The notes beneath the pieces were generated by a model, which was given only the letters and a program-made list of their open reading frames with translations, did no database searches and was not told where the DNA came from. From positions 10,013 to 74,012 of the forward strand of contig CADCBB010000003.1 in assembly GCA_902799555.1 (NCBI GenBank): a stretch of DNA of 64,000 nt, given 5' to 3'. Made by a program: the position numbers and the translations under genes. The stretch is from an uncultured Bacteroidales bacterium. Its GTDB lineage: Bacteria > Bacteroidota > Bacteroidia > Bacteroidales > Paludibacteraceae. Shown piece after piece: positions 34,688-43,421 of the stretch (position 1 is its first letter; each line of letters opens with the position of its first letter).

Positions 34688-35501
34688 TCTGCGCCCTTAA
34701 TTCCTCCAAACTTTCGAAATGACGCTCTTCGCGCAAGAACTGCACGAAGTGAATCTCCAATTGGCGGTCATACAGATCGCCTTTGTACGAAGGGATATGC
34801 GCCTCGATAACACCCTGCTGGTCAATATTGACGAAAGCCGGCGCGTTGTCCATCGTTGGCGTATCAATGCGCGCCATATAGACGCCTGTTTTGGGAACGA
34901 TCTTATGCGGGTCGGCTGGCGCTATGTTGGCCGTCGGAAAACCGATCGTACGACCTAATGCCTTGCCATGCACCACCGTGCCGCATAGGCTGTAAGGGCG
35001 TCCTAAAAGTTCGTTTGCCACGGCAATATTGCCATTCTCGAGCGCGGTACGTATCTCCGTTGAAGAGACGTGCCACTCGCCTTCAACATACTCGTTAAGC
35101 GTGAGGACCTCAATGCCCAGCGACGCACCGATACGACGGTAGTCCTGCGGATGCCGCAAGCGGTCCGATCCGAAACGATGATCGTACCCCATGATGATGG
35201 CAGAGACGCCGTAAGTATCCCGTAGCATCGTCATAAAATCCGCCGCTGTGAGACTTTGGATCTCCTCGAAAGGCAACATCAGCACCTCGCCATAGGTTTG
35301 AAGCAAACGCTGACGCTCTTCGGGCGTAGTGAGTAACTGCGGGACATAGTCCGACTGCAGCGTCACGCGCGGATGATGCCGAAAGGTCACGATTAACGGC
35401 TCCAGCTCACGCTGCTCCGCTTCCGATATCAGATGCTCAAACAGGAACTGATGCCCCTTATGGACCCCATCAAAGAACCCTATGGTAGCTATGCGGCTCA
35501 C
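34650..35501 (-). CDS. ribF: Bifunctional riboflavin kinase / FAD synthetase
   Basis: It makes FMN and then FAD. The 283-residue protein has an N-terminal nucleotidyltransferase with IGFFDGVHKGHQFLF, IIMGYDHRFGSDR and the motif HVSSTEIRTALENG. The C-terminal riboflavin kinase domain has GKALGRTIGFPTANI and KTGVYMARI. It is slightly short for the family (about 300). It overlaps the upstream acidic-protein gene by 4 nt, and its 3' end overlaps the convergent lipoprotein gene. Confidence 0.93.
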   Translation of the reverse strand: MSRIATIGFFDGVHKGHQFLFEHLISEAEQRELEPLIVTFRHHPRVTLQSDYVPQLLTTPEERQRLLQTYGEVLMLPFEEIQSLTAADFMTMLRDTYGVSAIIMGYDHRFGSDRLRHPQDYRRIGASLGIEVLTLNEYVEGEWHVSSTEIRTALENGNIAVANELLGRPYSLCGTVVHGKALGRTIGFPTANIAPADPHKIVPKTGVYMARIDTPTMDNAPAFVNIDQQGVIEAHIPSYKGDLYDRQLEIHFVQFLREERHFESLEELRAQIKDDIDSILRPA

Positions 35502-35851
35502 TCCTCTTCGTAGTAACCTTTTTCGATACCGAATTGCAACTCGGCATCCTGGATAAGTTGAATCTGTACGCCTGTGATCGGTCGTCCTTCTTCCTTTACA
35601 CCCGCCAGCACGTAATTGAGTTGCTCCGTCTCGTCCACATCGCCTTCGAGGTACTCCATCTCACCGGTCTGGGGATCTTCGCGCAGCAAACCCTGCTCCT
35701 CGAGGTAGTCATCCATCAGATCCAGCACCAACAGGATATCGTCGGCGGTCAGTTCACCTCGGTCTTCAGTAGGAATGGCATTATAGATAAATGCCACTAA
35801 CTCTCGTTCTTCCGGCTCCAAAAGAGCCATTTCAATCGTGTTATTTTCCAT
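35498..35851 (-). CDS. Small acidic protein of unknown function
   Basis: This is a 117-residue, strongly acidic helical protein with no signal peptide (EPEERELVAFIYNAIP, ELTADDILLVLDLMDDYLEEQG, ending EKGYYEEE). It is probably cytoplasmic and conserved beside ribF in related genomes as far as I recall. It overlaps ribF by 4 nt. Its promoter is the minus-strand half of the divergent pair at 35.87-35.92 kb. Confidence 0.7.
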   Translation of the reverse strand: MENNTIEMALLEPEERELVAFIYNAIPTEDRGELTADDILLVLDLMDDYLEEQGLLREDPQTGEMEYLEGDVDETEQLNYVLAGVKEEGRPITGVQIQLIQDAELQFGIEKGYYEEE

Positions 35852-35870
35852 AATTTTTCAAAAAACGCTG

Positions 35871-35901
35871 CAAATTTAGTAAAATTCTTGCATATATGCA
35901 A
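35871..35901 (-). promoter_or_regulatory. Promoter of the acidic protein-ribF operon
   Basis: Minus strand: TTGC (35901-35898), 19 bp, TAAATTTG (35878-35871), then CAGCG. Its -33 box lies in the palindrome TTGCATATATGCAA shared with the divergent cdsA promoter. Confidence 0.8.
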
Positions 35902-35918
35902 AAAAAGTTGTAATTTTG
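35888..35918 (+). promoter_or_regulatory. Promoter of the cdsA operon
   Basis: TTGC (35888-35891), 19 bp, TAATTTTG (35911-35918), then CGTGC. Its -33 box overlaps that of the divergent promoter within a 14-bp perfect palindrome. Confidence 0.82.
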
Positions 35919-35937
35919 CGTGCAAAATTGAATTATT

Positions 35938-36810
35938 ATGTCCGAATTTTGGAAACGAACCCTAAGTGGGAGTGTTTTTGTGGCCTGCGTAGTAGGTAGC
36001 ATCCTTTGGAGCCCGTATGCTTTCAGCATCCTGTTTTTCCTATTCTGCATGCTGGCGGTGGATGAGTTTCATCGCTTGGTGCATTCGCCTCGCGCACTGC
36101 GTGTATATGCCCTAGTAACAACGGTTTTGTTATGGATGACTGTAGAATGTCTGGCTTGGCGCATTGAGGGGAGTGAACAGAACCTGCATTTTTCCGGTTT
36201 CATCTTCGGTGCCGCCTATATGCTGATGCTCATCTTTGCCTTACTGGATGAGATTTGGAATACCTCTCATCAGCCTTTGCAGAACTGGGGCAACCTGCTT
36301 ATCTCACAGGTGATGATCGCCTTACCTTTGGCGACTTTGCTCTTCTTGGGATTTTTGGACAAATGGCTATTATTGGCCTTATTCGTCCTGATATGGGTAA
36401 ATGATACCGGCGCGTACTGCGTAGGTTCGTTGACCGCCAAACGGAAGAACGGAAACCATAAGATGGCGCCGATGATCAGCCCCAAGAAGAGTTGGGAAGG
36501 CCTCATCGGTGGCGTGGTCTTCACCGTTGGCGTAGCATATATACTGCATGCTTTCGGTTGGTTCACAGATCTGCAGGCGGAGGGTTCGGCATGGTTGATA
36601 CCACTGCTATTTGCGTTCTTCGTCAGCACCTTCGGTACGATCGGCGACCTGATGGAGAGTCTCTTAAAACGGTCGTTGGGTGTCAAAGACTCCGGTCGTT
36701 TCCTACCCGGACATGGCGGTATATTGGATCGCTTTGACAGCGTCCTTTTGGCTGCCCCTATCATCACTGTTTTTAGTTGGCTATGTTACTTCATTGCGCC
36801 GCTGCTCTAA
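35938..36810 (+). CDS. cdsA: Phosphatidate cytidylyltransferase
   Basis: It makes CDP-diacylglycerol for phospholipid synthesis. The 290-residue protein has about eight membrane helices and the family signature near the C-terminus (STFGTIGDLMESLLKRSLGV, KDSGRFLPGHGGILDRFDS). MISPKKSWEGLIGG is also typical. ATG 35938 lies about 13 nt after the predicted transcription start. It overlaps the acyltransferase gene downstream. Confidence 0.95.
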   Translation: MSEFWKRTLSGSVFVACVVGSILWSPYAFSILFFLFCMLAVDEFHRLVHSPRALRVYALVTTVLLWMTVECLAWRIEGSEQNLHFSGFIFGAAYMLMLIFALLDEIWNTSHQPLQNWGNLLISQVMIALPLATLLFLGFLDKWLLLALFVLIWVNDTGAYCVGSLTAKRKNGNHKMAPMISPKKSWEGLIGGVVFTVGVAYILHAFGWFTDLQAEGSAWLIPLLFAFFVSTFGTIGDLMESLLKRSLGVKDSGRFLPGHGGILDRFDSVLLAAPIITVFSWLCYFIAPLL

Positions 36811-37649
36811 GTCGTTTGCCCCTTCGCGTGCATTATGCATTGGCGGATTATTTCGTGTATCCGCTGATGTATTACGTGGTGCGGTACCGCCGGAAGATCG
36901 TTGCGATGAACCTGCGCAACTCTTTCCCGGACAAGACAGAGGCCGAACGCAAGCAGATCGAGAAGGATTTTTATCATCAGTTCTGCTATACGTTTGCGGA
37001 GACCCTCTACGGGTACAGCATGAAAGATGAAGAGATGCGGGAACGGCTGGATATCGGGAATATGGAGGAAGTGAACAGGCTTGTAGATGCAGCAGGCGGA
37101 GGCATTTTTATGTTGGCGCATTTCGGCAATTGGGAGTGGATGGCATCGGTGCAACAATGGTTGAGTGAGGGCGTGACGGAGATGAATGTCTATCGGCGAT
37201 TGAAGAACAAGAGCATGGATCGGCTGATGTTGGCTATCCGTGAGAAGCGGGGCGGTGTGTGTGTAGAGAAACAACGGATCTTGCGGGAAATGGTGAAATA
37301 TCGGGCAGAAAAAAAGCCAGTTACGGTAGGACTGATTAGCGACCAGAAACCACGACCGGAAGTGACACGTATATGGGTAGATTTTCTGCATCAGGAGACA
37401 GGCTTTTTAGATGGCGGAGAGATGCTAAGCAAAAAATTCGGTTTTCCCGTCTTCTTCGCTTATACGACACGAACCAAGAGAGGTTACTACCACGTAGATG
37501 TACAGGTGATCAGTGCCGCGCCGCAGCAGACGGAAGAAGGCGAGATCACAAAGGCTTATACCAAAAAACTAGAGGAGAATATATTAGCACAGCCGCATTT
37601 GTGGCTTTGGACACATAACCGTTTTAAATGGAAAAAACCGCAGTCATAA
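36783..37649 (+). CDS. LpxL/HtrB-type lipid acyltransferase
   Basis: It transfers an acyl chain in lipid A or lipid synthesis at the inner membrane. The protein has about 288 residues with catalytic HFGNWEW (the HxxxxE form of the family), RLKNKSMDRLM, GLISDQKPRP and LWTHNRFKWKK at the end. The ORF can begin with TTG 36777; ATG 36783 is preferred. It overlaps cdsA and the glycosyltransferase gene, so they form one operon. Confidence 0.88.
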   Translation: MLLHCAAALSRLPLRVHYALADYFVYPLMYYVVRYRRKIVAMNLRNSFPDKTEAERKQIEKDFYHQFCYTFAETLYGYSMKDEEMRERLDIGNMEEVNRLVDAAGGGIFMLAHFGNWEWMASVQQWLSEGVTEMNVYRRLKNKSMDRLMLAIREKRGGVCVEKQRILREMVKYRAEKKPVTVGLISDQKPRPEVTRIWVDFLHQETGFLDGGEMLSKKFGFPVFFAYTTRTKRGYYHVDVQVISAAPQQTEEGEITKAYTKKLEENILAQPHLWLWTHNRFKWKKPQS

Positions 37650-38518
37650 TACTTAACTGGAACGGGGCACAGATGCTACGTACCTATCTGCCTTCGGTCA
37701 TCGCGCATACGAAAGGCGCAGAGATCATTGTGGCTGATAACGGCAGTACGGACGATAGCTTAGAGGTTCTGCGCAAAGAGTTTCCTTCCGTCAAGACGAT
37801 CGTCCTGGATATAAACTATGGTTTTGCAGAGGGATACAACAAAGCGATCGAACAGGTAGAGAGCGAGTACGTGGTGCTGCTCAACTCCGATGTGGAGGTG
37901 ACAGAAGGATGGCTGAGTCCCCTTCTCGATTATATGACAGCGCATCCGGAGGTAGCGGCCGTGCAACCGAAGATACGCGCATGGCGGGAACGGGACCGTT
38001 TTGAGCATGCCGGTGCAGCAGGCGGATACTTGAGCTGGTTAGGCTATCCCTATTGTCGCGGACGCCGATTCGGACGCGTAGAACAAGACCACGGACAGTA
38101 CGACACGATTGCTGAGATAGACTGGACCACAGGCGCATGCATGTGCGTGCGAACGAGCGTATATAAGGAGTGCGGAGGACTCGATGCCGCGTTCTTCGCC
38201 CATCAGGAAGAGATTGACCTATGCTGGCGTATGCGGAACAAAGGATGGAAATTGGCGTGCGTACCGCAAAGCGTGGTCTATCACCTCGGAGGCGGTTCGC
38301 TCAGTTATGACAACCCCCGTAAGACCTTCCTTAATTTCCGCAATAACCTGCTGATGATCTACAAGAACCGCCGCTTCCCGTGGATCGTGCTGACGCTTCG
38401 GTTCTTCCTGGACTATGCCGCAGCGGCTATGTTCCTCGCCACCGGCAAAAAAGGCAGCGCCAAAGCAGTCTATGAGGCACGAAAAGAATATAAACGAATG
38501 AGAAAAAACTACAGATAA
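37628..38518 (+). CDS. Family 2 glycosyltransferase
   Basis: The 296-residue GT-A enzyme has VIILNWNGAQML, ADNGSTDDSLEVL, the DXD-like LNSDVEVTEGW, TTGACMCVR and HQEEIDLCWRMRNKG (the ED motif), with a membrane-associated C-terminus. It resembles rhamnosyltransferase-type enzymes of cell-surface glycan assembly; the sugar is not predictable. It overlaps the acyltransferase by 22 nt and shares 1 nt with ftsY. Confidence 0.9.
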   Translation: MEKTAVIILNWNGAQMLRTYLPSVIAHTKGAEIIVADNGSTDDSLEVLRKEFPSVKTIVLDINYGFAEGYNKAIEQVESEYVVLLNSDVEVTEGWLSPLLDYMTAHPEVAAVQPKIRAWRERDRFEHAGAAGGYLSWLGYPYCRGRRFGRVEQDHGQYDTIAEIDWTTGACMCVRTSVYKECGGLDAAFFAHQEEIDLCWRMRNKGWKLACVPQSVVYHLGGGSLSYDNPRKTFLNFRNNLLMIYKNRRFPWIVLTLRFFLDYAAAAMFLATGKKGSAKAVYEARKEYKRMRKNYR

Positions 38519-39477
38519 TGGCATTTTTCGGATTATTTAACAGAGAGAAGAAAGAGACACTTGACAAAGGTTTGGAGAAATCCAAGGAGTCGGTGCTCAG
38601 TAAGATCGGTCACGCTATCGTCGGCAAATCGACCATTGACGATGAGGTGCTGGATAACTTGGAAGAAGCGCTCATCACTTCGGACGTAGGCGTAGAGACG
38701 ACCTTGCGTATCATTGAGCGTGTGCAGGAACGCGTCAAACGCGATAAATATATCGGTACGGACGAACTGAAGAACCTGCTGGTAGATGAGATAGCATCGC
38801 TGCTGCAAGAGAACAATGTGGAAGATGTACTGGATTTCAGTGCACCGCTTCCCGCCAAGCCCTACGTCGTCATGGTCGTAGGTGTCAACGGCGTAGGTAA
38901 GACGACTACCATCGGTAAGTTAGCTTACCAGTATAAAGCAGCCGGTAAGAAAGTTTATCTGGGTGCAGCCGACACTTTCCGTGCAGCTGCTGTGGAGCAG
39001 TTATGCATCTGGGGCGAACGCGTAGGCGTACCCGTCATCAAACAGCAACAGGGCTCGGACCCGGCTTCCGTAGCGTTCGACACCCTGCAGTCCGCTAAGG
39101 CAAACGACGCCGATGTGGTGCTGATCGACACAGCGGGCCGTCTGCATAACAAAATCAACCTGATGAACGAGTTGACCAAGATCAAGAACGTGATGCAAAA
39201 GGTAGTACCCGACGCACCGCATGACGTGATGTTGGTGCTGGATGGTTCAACCGGTCAGAACGCTTTCGAGCAGGCACGTCAGTTCACGGCAGCGACACAA
39301 GTATCGTCCCTCGCTATCACGAAACTGGACGGCACCGCCAAAGGTGGTGTAGTCATCGGCATCAGCGACCAATTCAAGATTCCGGTACGCTATATAGGTC
39401 TGGGCGAACAGATGACCGACCTGCAATGCTTTAACCGGGTTGAGTTCGTCAAGTCCCTGTTAGGAGCTATCAATTAA
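38518..39477 (+). CDS. ftsY: Signal recognition particle receptor FtsY
   Basis: This GTPase receives ribosome-SRP complexes at the membrane. The 319-residue protein has the N domain (residues 1-95) and the G domain with GVNGVGKTTTIGKLAY, GAADTFRAAAVEQL, DTAGRLHNK, TKLDGTAKGG and GLGEQMTDLQ. It lacks the long acidic A domain, as is normal for Bacteroidetes. Its partner ffh is in the same window at 58.6-59.9 kb. Confidence 0.96.
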   Translation: MAFFGLFNREKKETLDKGLEKSKESVLSKIGHAIVGKSTIDDEVLDNLEEALITSDVGVETTLRIIERVQERVKRDKYIGTDELKNLLVDEIASLLQENNVEDVLDFSAPLPAKPYVVMVVGVNGVGKTTTIGKLAYQYKAAGKKVYLGAADTFRAAAVEQLCIWGERVGVPVIKQQQGSDPASVAFDTLQSAKANDADVVLIDTAGRLHNKINLMNELTKIKNVMQKVVPDAPHDVMLVLDGSTGQNAFEQARQFTAATQVSSLAITKLDGTAKGGVVIGISDQFKIPVRYIGLGEQMTDLQCFNRVEFVKSLLGAIN

Positions 39478-39502
39478 AGTAGAATCTTTAAATCACAATA
39501 AT

Positions 39503-40894
39503 ATGAATTACAGAATTGAGTCCGACTTGCTGGGCGAAATGCAAGTACCGGTAAACGCGTATTATGGGGTGCAGACCCAACGCGGTATTAACAACTACAA
39601 GGTTTCTAACCTCAAGATGTCCGACTTCCCGGAGTATATCATCGCTATGGGATACATCAAGTTAGCGGCCGTCGAGGCGAACCATGACTTAGGCGTCATC
39701 AACGATGAGATCTATGCAGCGATCGCACAGGCTTGCCGTGAGATCATCGACGGAAAGATGCATGACCAGTTCCCCACCGATATGGTGCAGGGAGGTGCCG
39801 GAACAACGGTGAATATGAACGCGAATGAGGTCATTGCGAACCGTGCCTTGGAGATCATGGGTCATCAACGCGGTGAGTACCAATATTGCTCGCCGAACGA
39901 TCATGTTAACTGCGCGCAGAGCACCAATGATGCCTACCCTTCTGCTTTCCGCTATGCCTTCATCCGCATGAACCGCGGGCTGGTAGAAGAGCTGCAACGC
40001 CTCATCGTATCCTTGCGTAAGAAAGGAGATGAGTTCAATGACTCGATCAAGATGGGCCGTACGCAGTTGCAGGATGCCGTACCGATGACGAGCGGTCAGG
40101 AGTTCCATGCCTTTGCCAATAACCTCGAGGAAGAGGTAGCAAACCTCAGCCGCAACGTTAACTTGCTCTATGAGATCAATATGGGCGGTACAGCGATCGG
40201 TACGGGTCTGAATGCGGTAGCAGGCTATGCAGAACTGTGCATCAAGAAGATGTGCGAACTGACGGGCGAACCCTTCACGCTTGCGAGCGACCTCGTGGAA
40301 GCAACACCGGATACAGGCGCCTATGTCAGCTATTCGGCAGCCCTCAAGCGTCTGGCTGTGAAATTAAGCAAGACCTGTAACGACCTGCGTCTCATGGCTT
40401 CCGGTCCGCGTTGCGGCCTGCATGAGATCAACCTGCCGCCGATGGCACCGGGTTCGTCTATCATGCCGGGAAAAGTGAATCCGGTCATTCCGGAGGTAAC
40501 GAACCAGGTATGCTTCAAGGTCATCGGTAACGACACAGCCGTCACCTTCGCCGCTGAATCAGGTCAGCTGCAACTCAACGTCATGGAGCCGATCATCACC
40601 GAGTGCATCTTCGAGTCCATCACCTGGCTGCGTAATGTGATGGCTATCCTGCGCGAGAAATGTATTGACGGCATCACGCTGAACCGTGAGCATAATCTCG
40701 AGACCGTTAAGCACTCGATCGGTATCGTCACCGCGCTCAACCCTGTGATCGGATATAAAGCATCGACAAAGATCGCCAAAGAAGCGCTGGAGACCGGCCG
40801 TAGTGTCTATGACCTGGTGCTGGAGCATGGGCTGCTACAAAAAGAGCAGCTCGATGAGCTGCTCGATCCTAAGAATATGTTAGCGGCGCACTGA
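39503..40894 (+). CDS. aspA: Aspartate ammonia-lyase
   Basis: It interconverts aspartate with fumarate and ammonia. The 463-residue protein has ESDLLGEMQVPVNAYYGVQT, the family signature GSSIMPGKVNPV with the mobile catalytic Ser loop, and SPNDHVNCAQSTNDAYPSA. The final codons (KEQLDELLDP) contain a perfect hairpin that acts as the terminator of the opposite gene. The 3' end overlaps that gene by 15 nt. Confidence 0.94.
   Translation: MNYRIESDLLGEMQVPVNAYYGVQTQRGINNYKVSNLKMSDFPEYIIAMGYIKLAAVEANHDLGVINDEIYAAIAQACREIIDGKMHDQFPTDMVQGGAGTTVNMNANEVIANRALEIMGHQRGEYQYCSPNDHVNCAQSTNDAYPSAFRYAFIRMNRGLVEELQRLIVSLRKKGDEFNDSIKMGRTQLQDAVPMTSGQEFHAFANNLEEEVANLSRNVNLLYEINMGGTAIGTGLNAVAGYAELCIKKMCELTGEPFTLASDLVEATPDTGAYVSYSAALKRLAVKLSKTCNDLRLMASGPRCGLHEINLPPMAPGSSIMPGKVNPVIPEVTNQVCFKVIGNDTAVTFAAESGQLQLNVMEPIITECIFESITWLRNVMAILREKCIDGITLNREHNLETVKHSIGIVTALNPVIGYKASTKIAKEALETGRSVYDLVLEHGLLQKEQLDELLDPKNMLAAH
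40839..40864 (-). terminator. Intrinsic terminator of the His-rich protein gene, inside aspA
   Basis: On the minus strand there is a 9-bp perfect stem GAGCAGCTC-atc-GAGCTGCTC (40864-40844) followed by TTTTTG. It lies wholly within aspA coding sequence, 16 nt beyond the stop of the minus-strand gene. Confidence 0.75.
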
Positions 40895-42124
40895 TCCTCC
40901 GCCTCCTCTGCTGCCTCCTGATGAAGGAGCGCTACTGCCACCTCGGCTAGAGCCTACGCTACTTCCTCCTCGGCTACTACTTGCGCCTCCACCGCCGGAG
41001 TATGTACTTCCGCTGCGCGTTGAGGCGCTTGTTGTACGTGTAGATGTACTGCGTGTACTTGTGCTCGTACTCGGCGTACGTGCTACGCTGCTGCTGGTAC
41101 TGCGAGTCGAGGTGCCGGTACTGCGAGAAACCGTACTGGTACTGCGTGTACTCGTGCTCGTACTCGGCGTGCGTGCTACACTGCTACTGGTGCTGCGGGT
41201 CGAAGTGCCGGTACTACGGGTTGCTGTGGCACTCGTGCTGCGAGTAGAATTACTTGCGCTACGTGTAGCGGTGGCACTTGTGCTGCGAGTAGAAGTACTT
41301 GCACTGCGTGCACTGGAGCTTACTGCTGCACGACTTCCTGCTACAGGCGATGCCGAACGAACAGAAGAGTTAGCGCGTACACTGTGCGTATTACGGATCT
41401 CGCGGGCATTAACCATTCCTGCATTGCGACGCTCAAACGAACGCTCCGGATGCGCTACGGCGTAGTCACGATGGCTTACGTGATGATGCATGTCATGATA
41501 GCCGTGGTGGATATGATGTCCCGGACGGAACGAGCAGTGATGGTGATGATGATGGAAAGCGTAGCAGTGATGCCAATACCAGTCGTGTGCCCAGCAGTTG
41601 TGTGCGTACCACCAACTCGGGTAATAACCCCAGTACCAAGGACTATGCCATGCGTACCATGCGTCGCTCCAGAACCAGTCGTAGATAACAGGACGGTAGA
41701 TATAAACCGGTTCGATGATATAGTTCGAACCATATACGTACTCGTCACCTATCACTTGAACGCTTACTTCGTTCTTCTCGTCTTTCTCTACATAGATAGA
41801 GGCCACGTCCTGATAGATATCTTTGGCGAGAACAGCTTGCAGTACGATCAGACGCTTGTTTCCTTCGCCTGTCTCTACTACGCGTAAGTAGTCCACTTGA
41901 CCGTCGCCATTCAGATCGAGATTGCAGAATGCGCTGTCCGGGTTGTTGAGCATCGTCTCGAACTCTTCCAGGTTCTTAGCCTCCGCAAAAAGCTTAGCTA
42001 CCACCTTCAGATCGAGTCCTTCCGAGATGTCAGAACTTTTGGCAGAAACGGTGATCGTCTCATCTGCCCATAACATGGTGCTTACCAGCGCCAGTGTCAT
42101 CAGAAGTGTAGTTAATCGTTTCAT
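40880..42124 (-). CDS. Secreted protein with His/Trp/Tyr-rich segment and long Ser/Thr/Arg tail
   Basis: The 414-residue protein has a signal peptide (MKRLTTLLMTLALVSTMLWA). A folded N-terminal domain carries an EF-hand-like loop (LDLNGDGQVDYLRVVE). About residues 150-225 are dominated by W, Y and H (WSDAWYAWHSPWYWGYYPSW, then HHHHHHC). The last 170 residues are a tandem low-complexity array of TSTRSTS-type units ending in Gly/Ser/Arg. Inference: an envelope protein that may bind metal or polyanions through the His and Arg regions. Its terminator lies in aspA. Confidence 0.75.
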   Translation of the reverse strand: MKRLTTLLMTLALVSTMLWADETITVSAKSSDISEGLDLKVVAKLFAEAKNLEEFETMLNNPDSAFCNLDLNGDGQVDYLRVVETGEGNKRLIVLQAVLAKDIYQDVASIYVEKDEKNEVSVQVIGDEYVYGSNYIIEPVYIYRPVIYDWFWSDAWYAWHSPWYWGYYPSWWYAHNCWAHDWYWHHCYAFHHHHHHCSFRPGHHIHHGYHDMHHHVSHRDYAVAHPERSFERRNAGMVNAREIRNTHSVRANSSVRSASPVAGSRAAVSSSARSASTSTRSTSATATRSASNSTRSTSATATRSTGTSTRSTSSSVARTPSTSTSTRSTSTVSRSTGTSTRSTSSSVARTPSTSTSTRSTSTRTTSASTRSGSTYSGGGGASSSRGGSSVGSSRGGSSAPSSGGSRGGGGSVRR

Positions 42125-42191
42125 AATTGTAGTTGTTTAAAAGGGTTTGTACTCTTTTTCATTTATTCTTTCAAAAACCGTGCCAAACACT

Positions 42192-43421
42192 TTATACAAG
42201 CTTCAGGTCGTGGTGCATCTTGTCTTTTTTGGTACGCATATAGCGTTCATTCCACTTATTAGGTTGAATCTCAATCGGCACATTCTCAACGATTTCGATG
42301 CCGTAACTCTCCAAGCCCACACGTTTCACAGGGTTATTGGTCATCAACCTCAGCTTATGTGCACCCATCTCGCGTAAGATCTGTGCGCCGACACCATAGT
42401 CGCGTTCATCGGGACGGAAACCCAGATGCACATTCGCCTCCACTGTATCTTCCCCCTGCTCTTGCAACTTATACGCGCGTATCTTATTCATAAGGCCTAT
42501 ACCGCGTCCTTCCTGATTCATATAGACGATGATCCCGCGTCCTTCCGCTTCGATCATCTGCATCGCTCTGGCTAACTGCTCGCCGCATTCGCAACGCATC
42601 GAGCCGAACACGTCACCCGTCATACAACTCGAGTGCACCCGACAAAGCACCGGTTCATCTTCTTTCCATTCCCCTTTGGTCAGCACCACATGCTCGAGCC
42701 CTGTCGTCAGATCGCGGAAAGGCGTTAACATAAACTCGCCGCTCTGCGTAGGAAGAAAGACCGTCTCGCCCTTCTCGACGAGAGACCTTTCGCCTTTCAC
42801 CATTAACCTTTCCCCTTTACGGAGCCGATAAGCAATGAGGTCCTTGATGGTGATGATCTTGAGGTTGAATTCCTTCGCGACCTCTTGCAACTGCGGCATT
42901 CGCGCCATCGTGCCGTCTTCGTTCATGATTTCGATGAGAGCCGCCGCAGGATGCAGACCCGCCAGACGTGCCAGATCGACACCGGCTTCCGTATGGCCTG
43001 CACGTTGCAGTACCCCACCCGCTTTGGCATAGAGCGGGTTGATATGCCCCGGACGACCGAAGGTCTCCGGCTTAGAGTTCGGATCGGCTAAGGCCTGTAT
43101 CGTAGCCGCGCGGTCAGCCGCAGAGACACCCGTTGTGCAGCCTTCTAATTTATCTACCGTCACCGTAAACGGCGTACCTAACATCGAGGTATTGTTCGTC
43201 ACCTGATGCATCAAGTCCAACTCGGCACAACGCTGCTCCGTGATCGGACAGCAGAGTACACCGCGACCATGCTGTAACATAAAATTGACCTTATCCGGCG
43301 TGATCTTCTCCGCAGCAATAATGAAATCGCCTTCGTTCTCGCGATCCTCATCGTCCACTACGATAACGAATTTCCCTTCCCGGAAATCAGCCAACGCTTC
43401 TTCTATTGTATTGATTCTCAT
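42192..43421 (-). CDS. ribBA: Bifunctional DHBP synthase / GTP cyclohydrolase II
   Basis: It supplies both precursors of riboflavin. The 409-residue protein has the N-terminal RibB domain ([38 protein letters not shown]) and the C-terminal RibA domain with zinc ligands ([20 protein letters not shown]) and [15 protein letters not shown]. The linker between them (about residues 202-220, [18 protein letters not shown]) is unusual and is encoded by a degenerate heptamer repeat. The start overlaps the LptF/G gene by 35 nt. Confidence 0.94.
   Translation of the reverse strand: MRINTIEEALADFREGKFVIVVDDEDRENEGDFIIAAEKITPDKVNFMLQHGRGVLCCPITEQRCAELDLMHQVTNNTSMLGTPFTVTVDKLEGCTTGVSAADRAATIQALADPNSKPETFGRPGHINPLYAKAGGVLQRAGHTEAGVDLARLAGLHPAAALIEIMNEDGTMARMPQLQEVAKEFNLKIITIKDLIAYRLRKGERLMVKGERSLVEKGETVFLPTQSGEFMLTPFRDLTTGLEHVVLTKGEWKEDEPVLCRVHSSCMTGDVFGSMRCECGEQLARAMQMIEAEGRGIIVYMNQEGRGIGLMNKIRAYKLQEQGEDTVEANVHLGFRPDERDYGVGAQILREMGAHKLRLMTNNPVKRVGLESYGIEIVENVPIEIQPNKWNERYMRTKKDKMHHDLKLV
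42786..42820 (-). repeat. Heptamer repeat inside the RibBA linker
   Basis: CCTTTCG, CCTTTCA, CCATTAA, CCTTTCC and CCTTTAC are five 7-mers, the complement of the GTGAAAG family, translated in the interdomain linker. Confidence 0.75.

Noticed and set aside
41000..41340. CRISPR-like array in the Ser/Thr/Arg region
   Set aside because: The repeats are short, in frame and without spacers of constant length; they are codons of a low-complexity protein.
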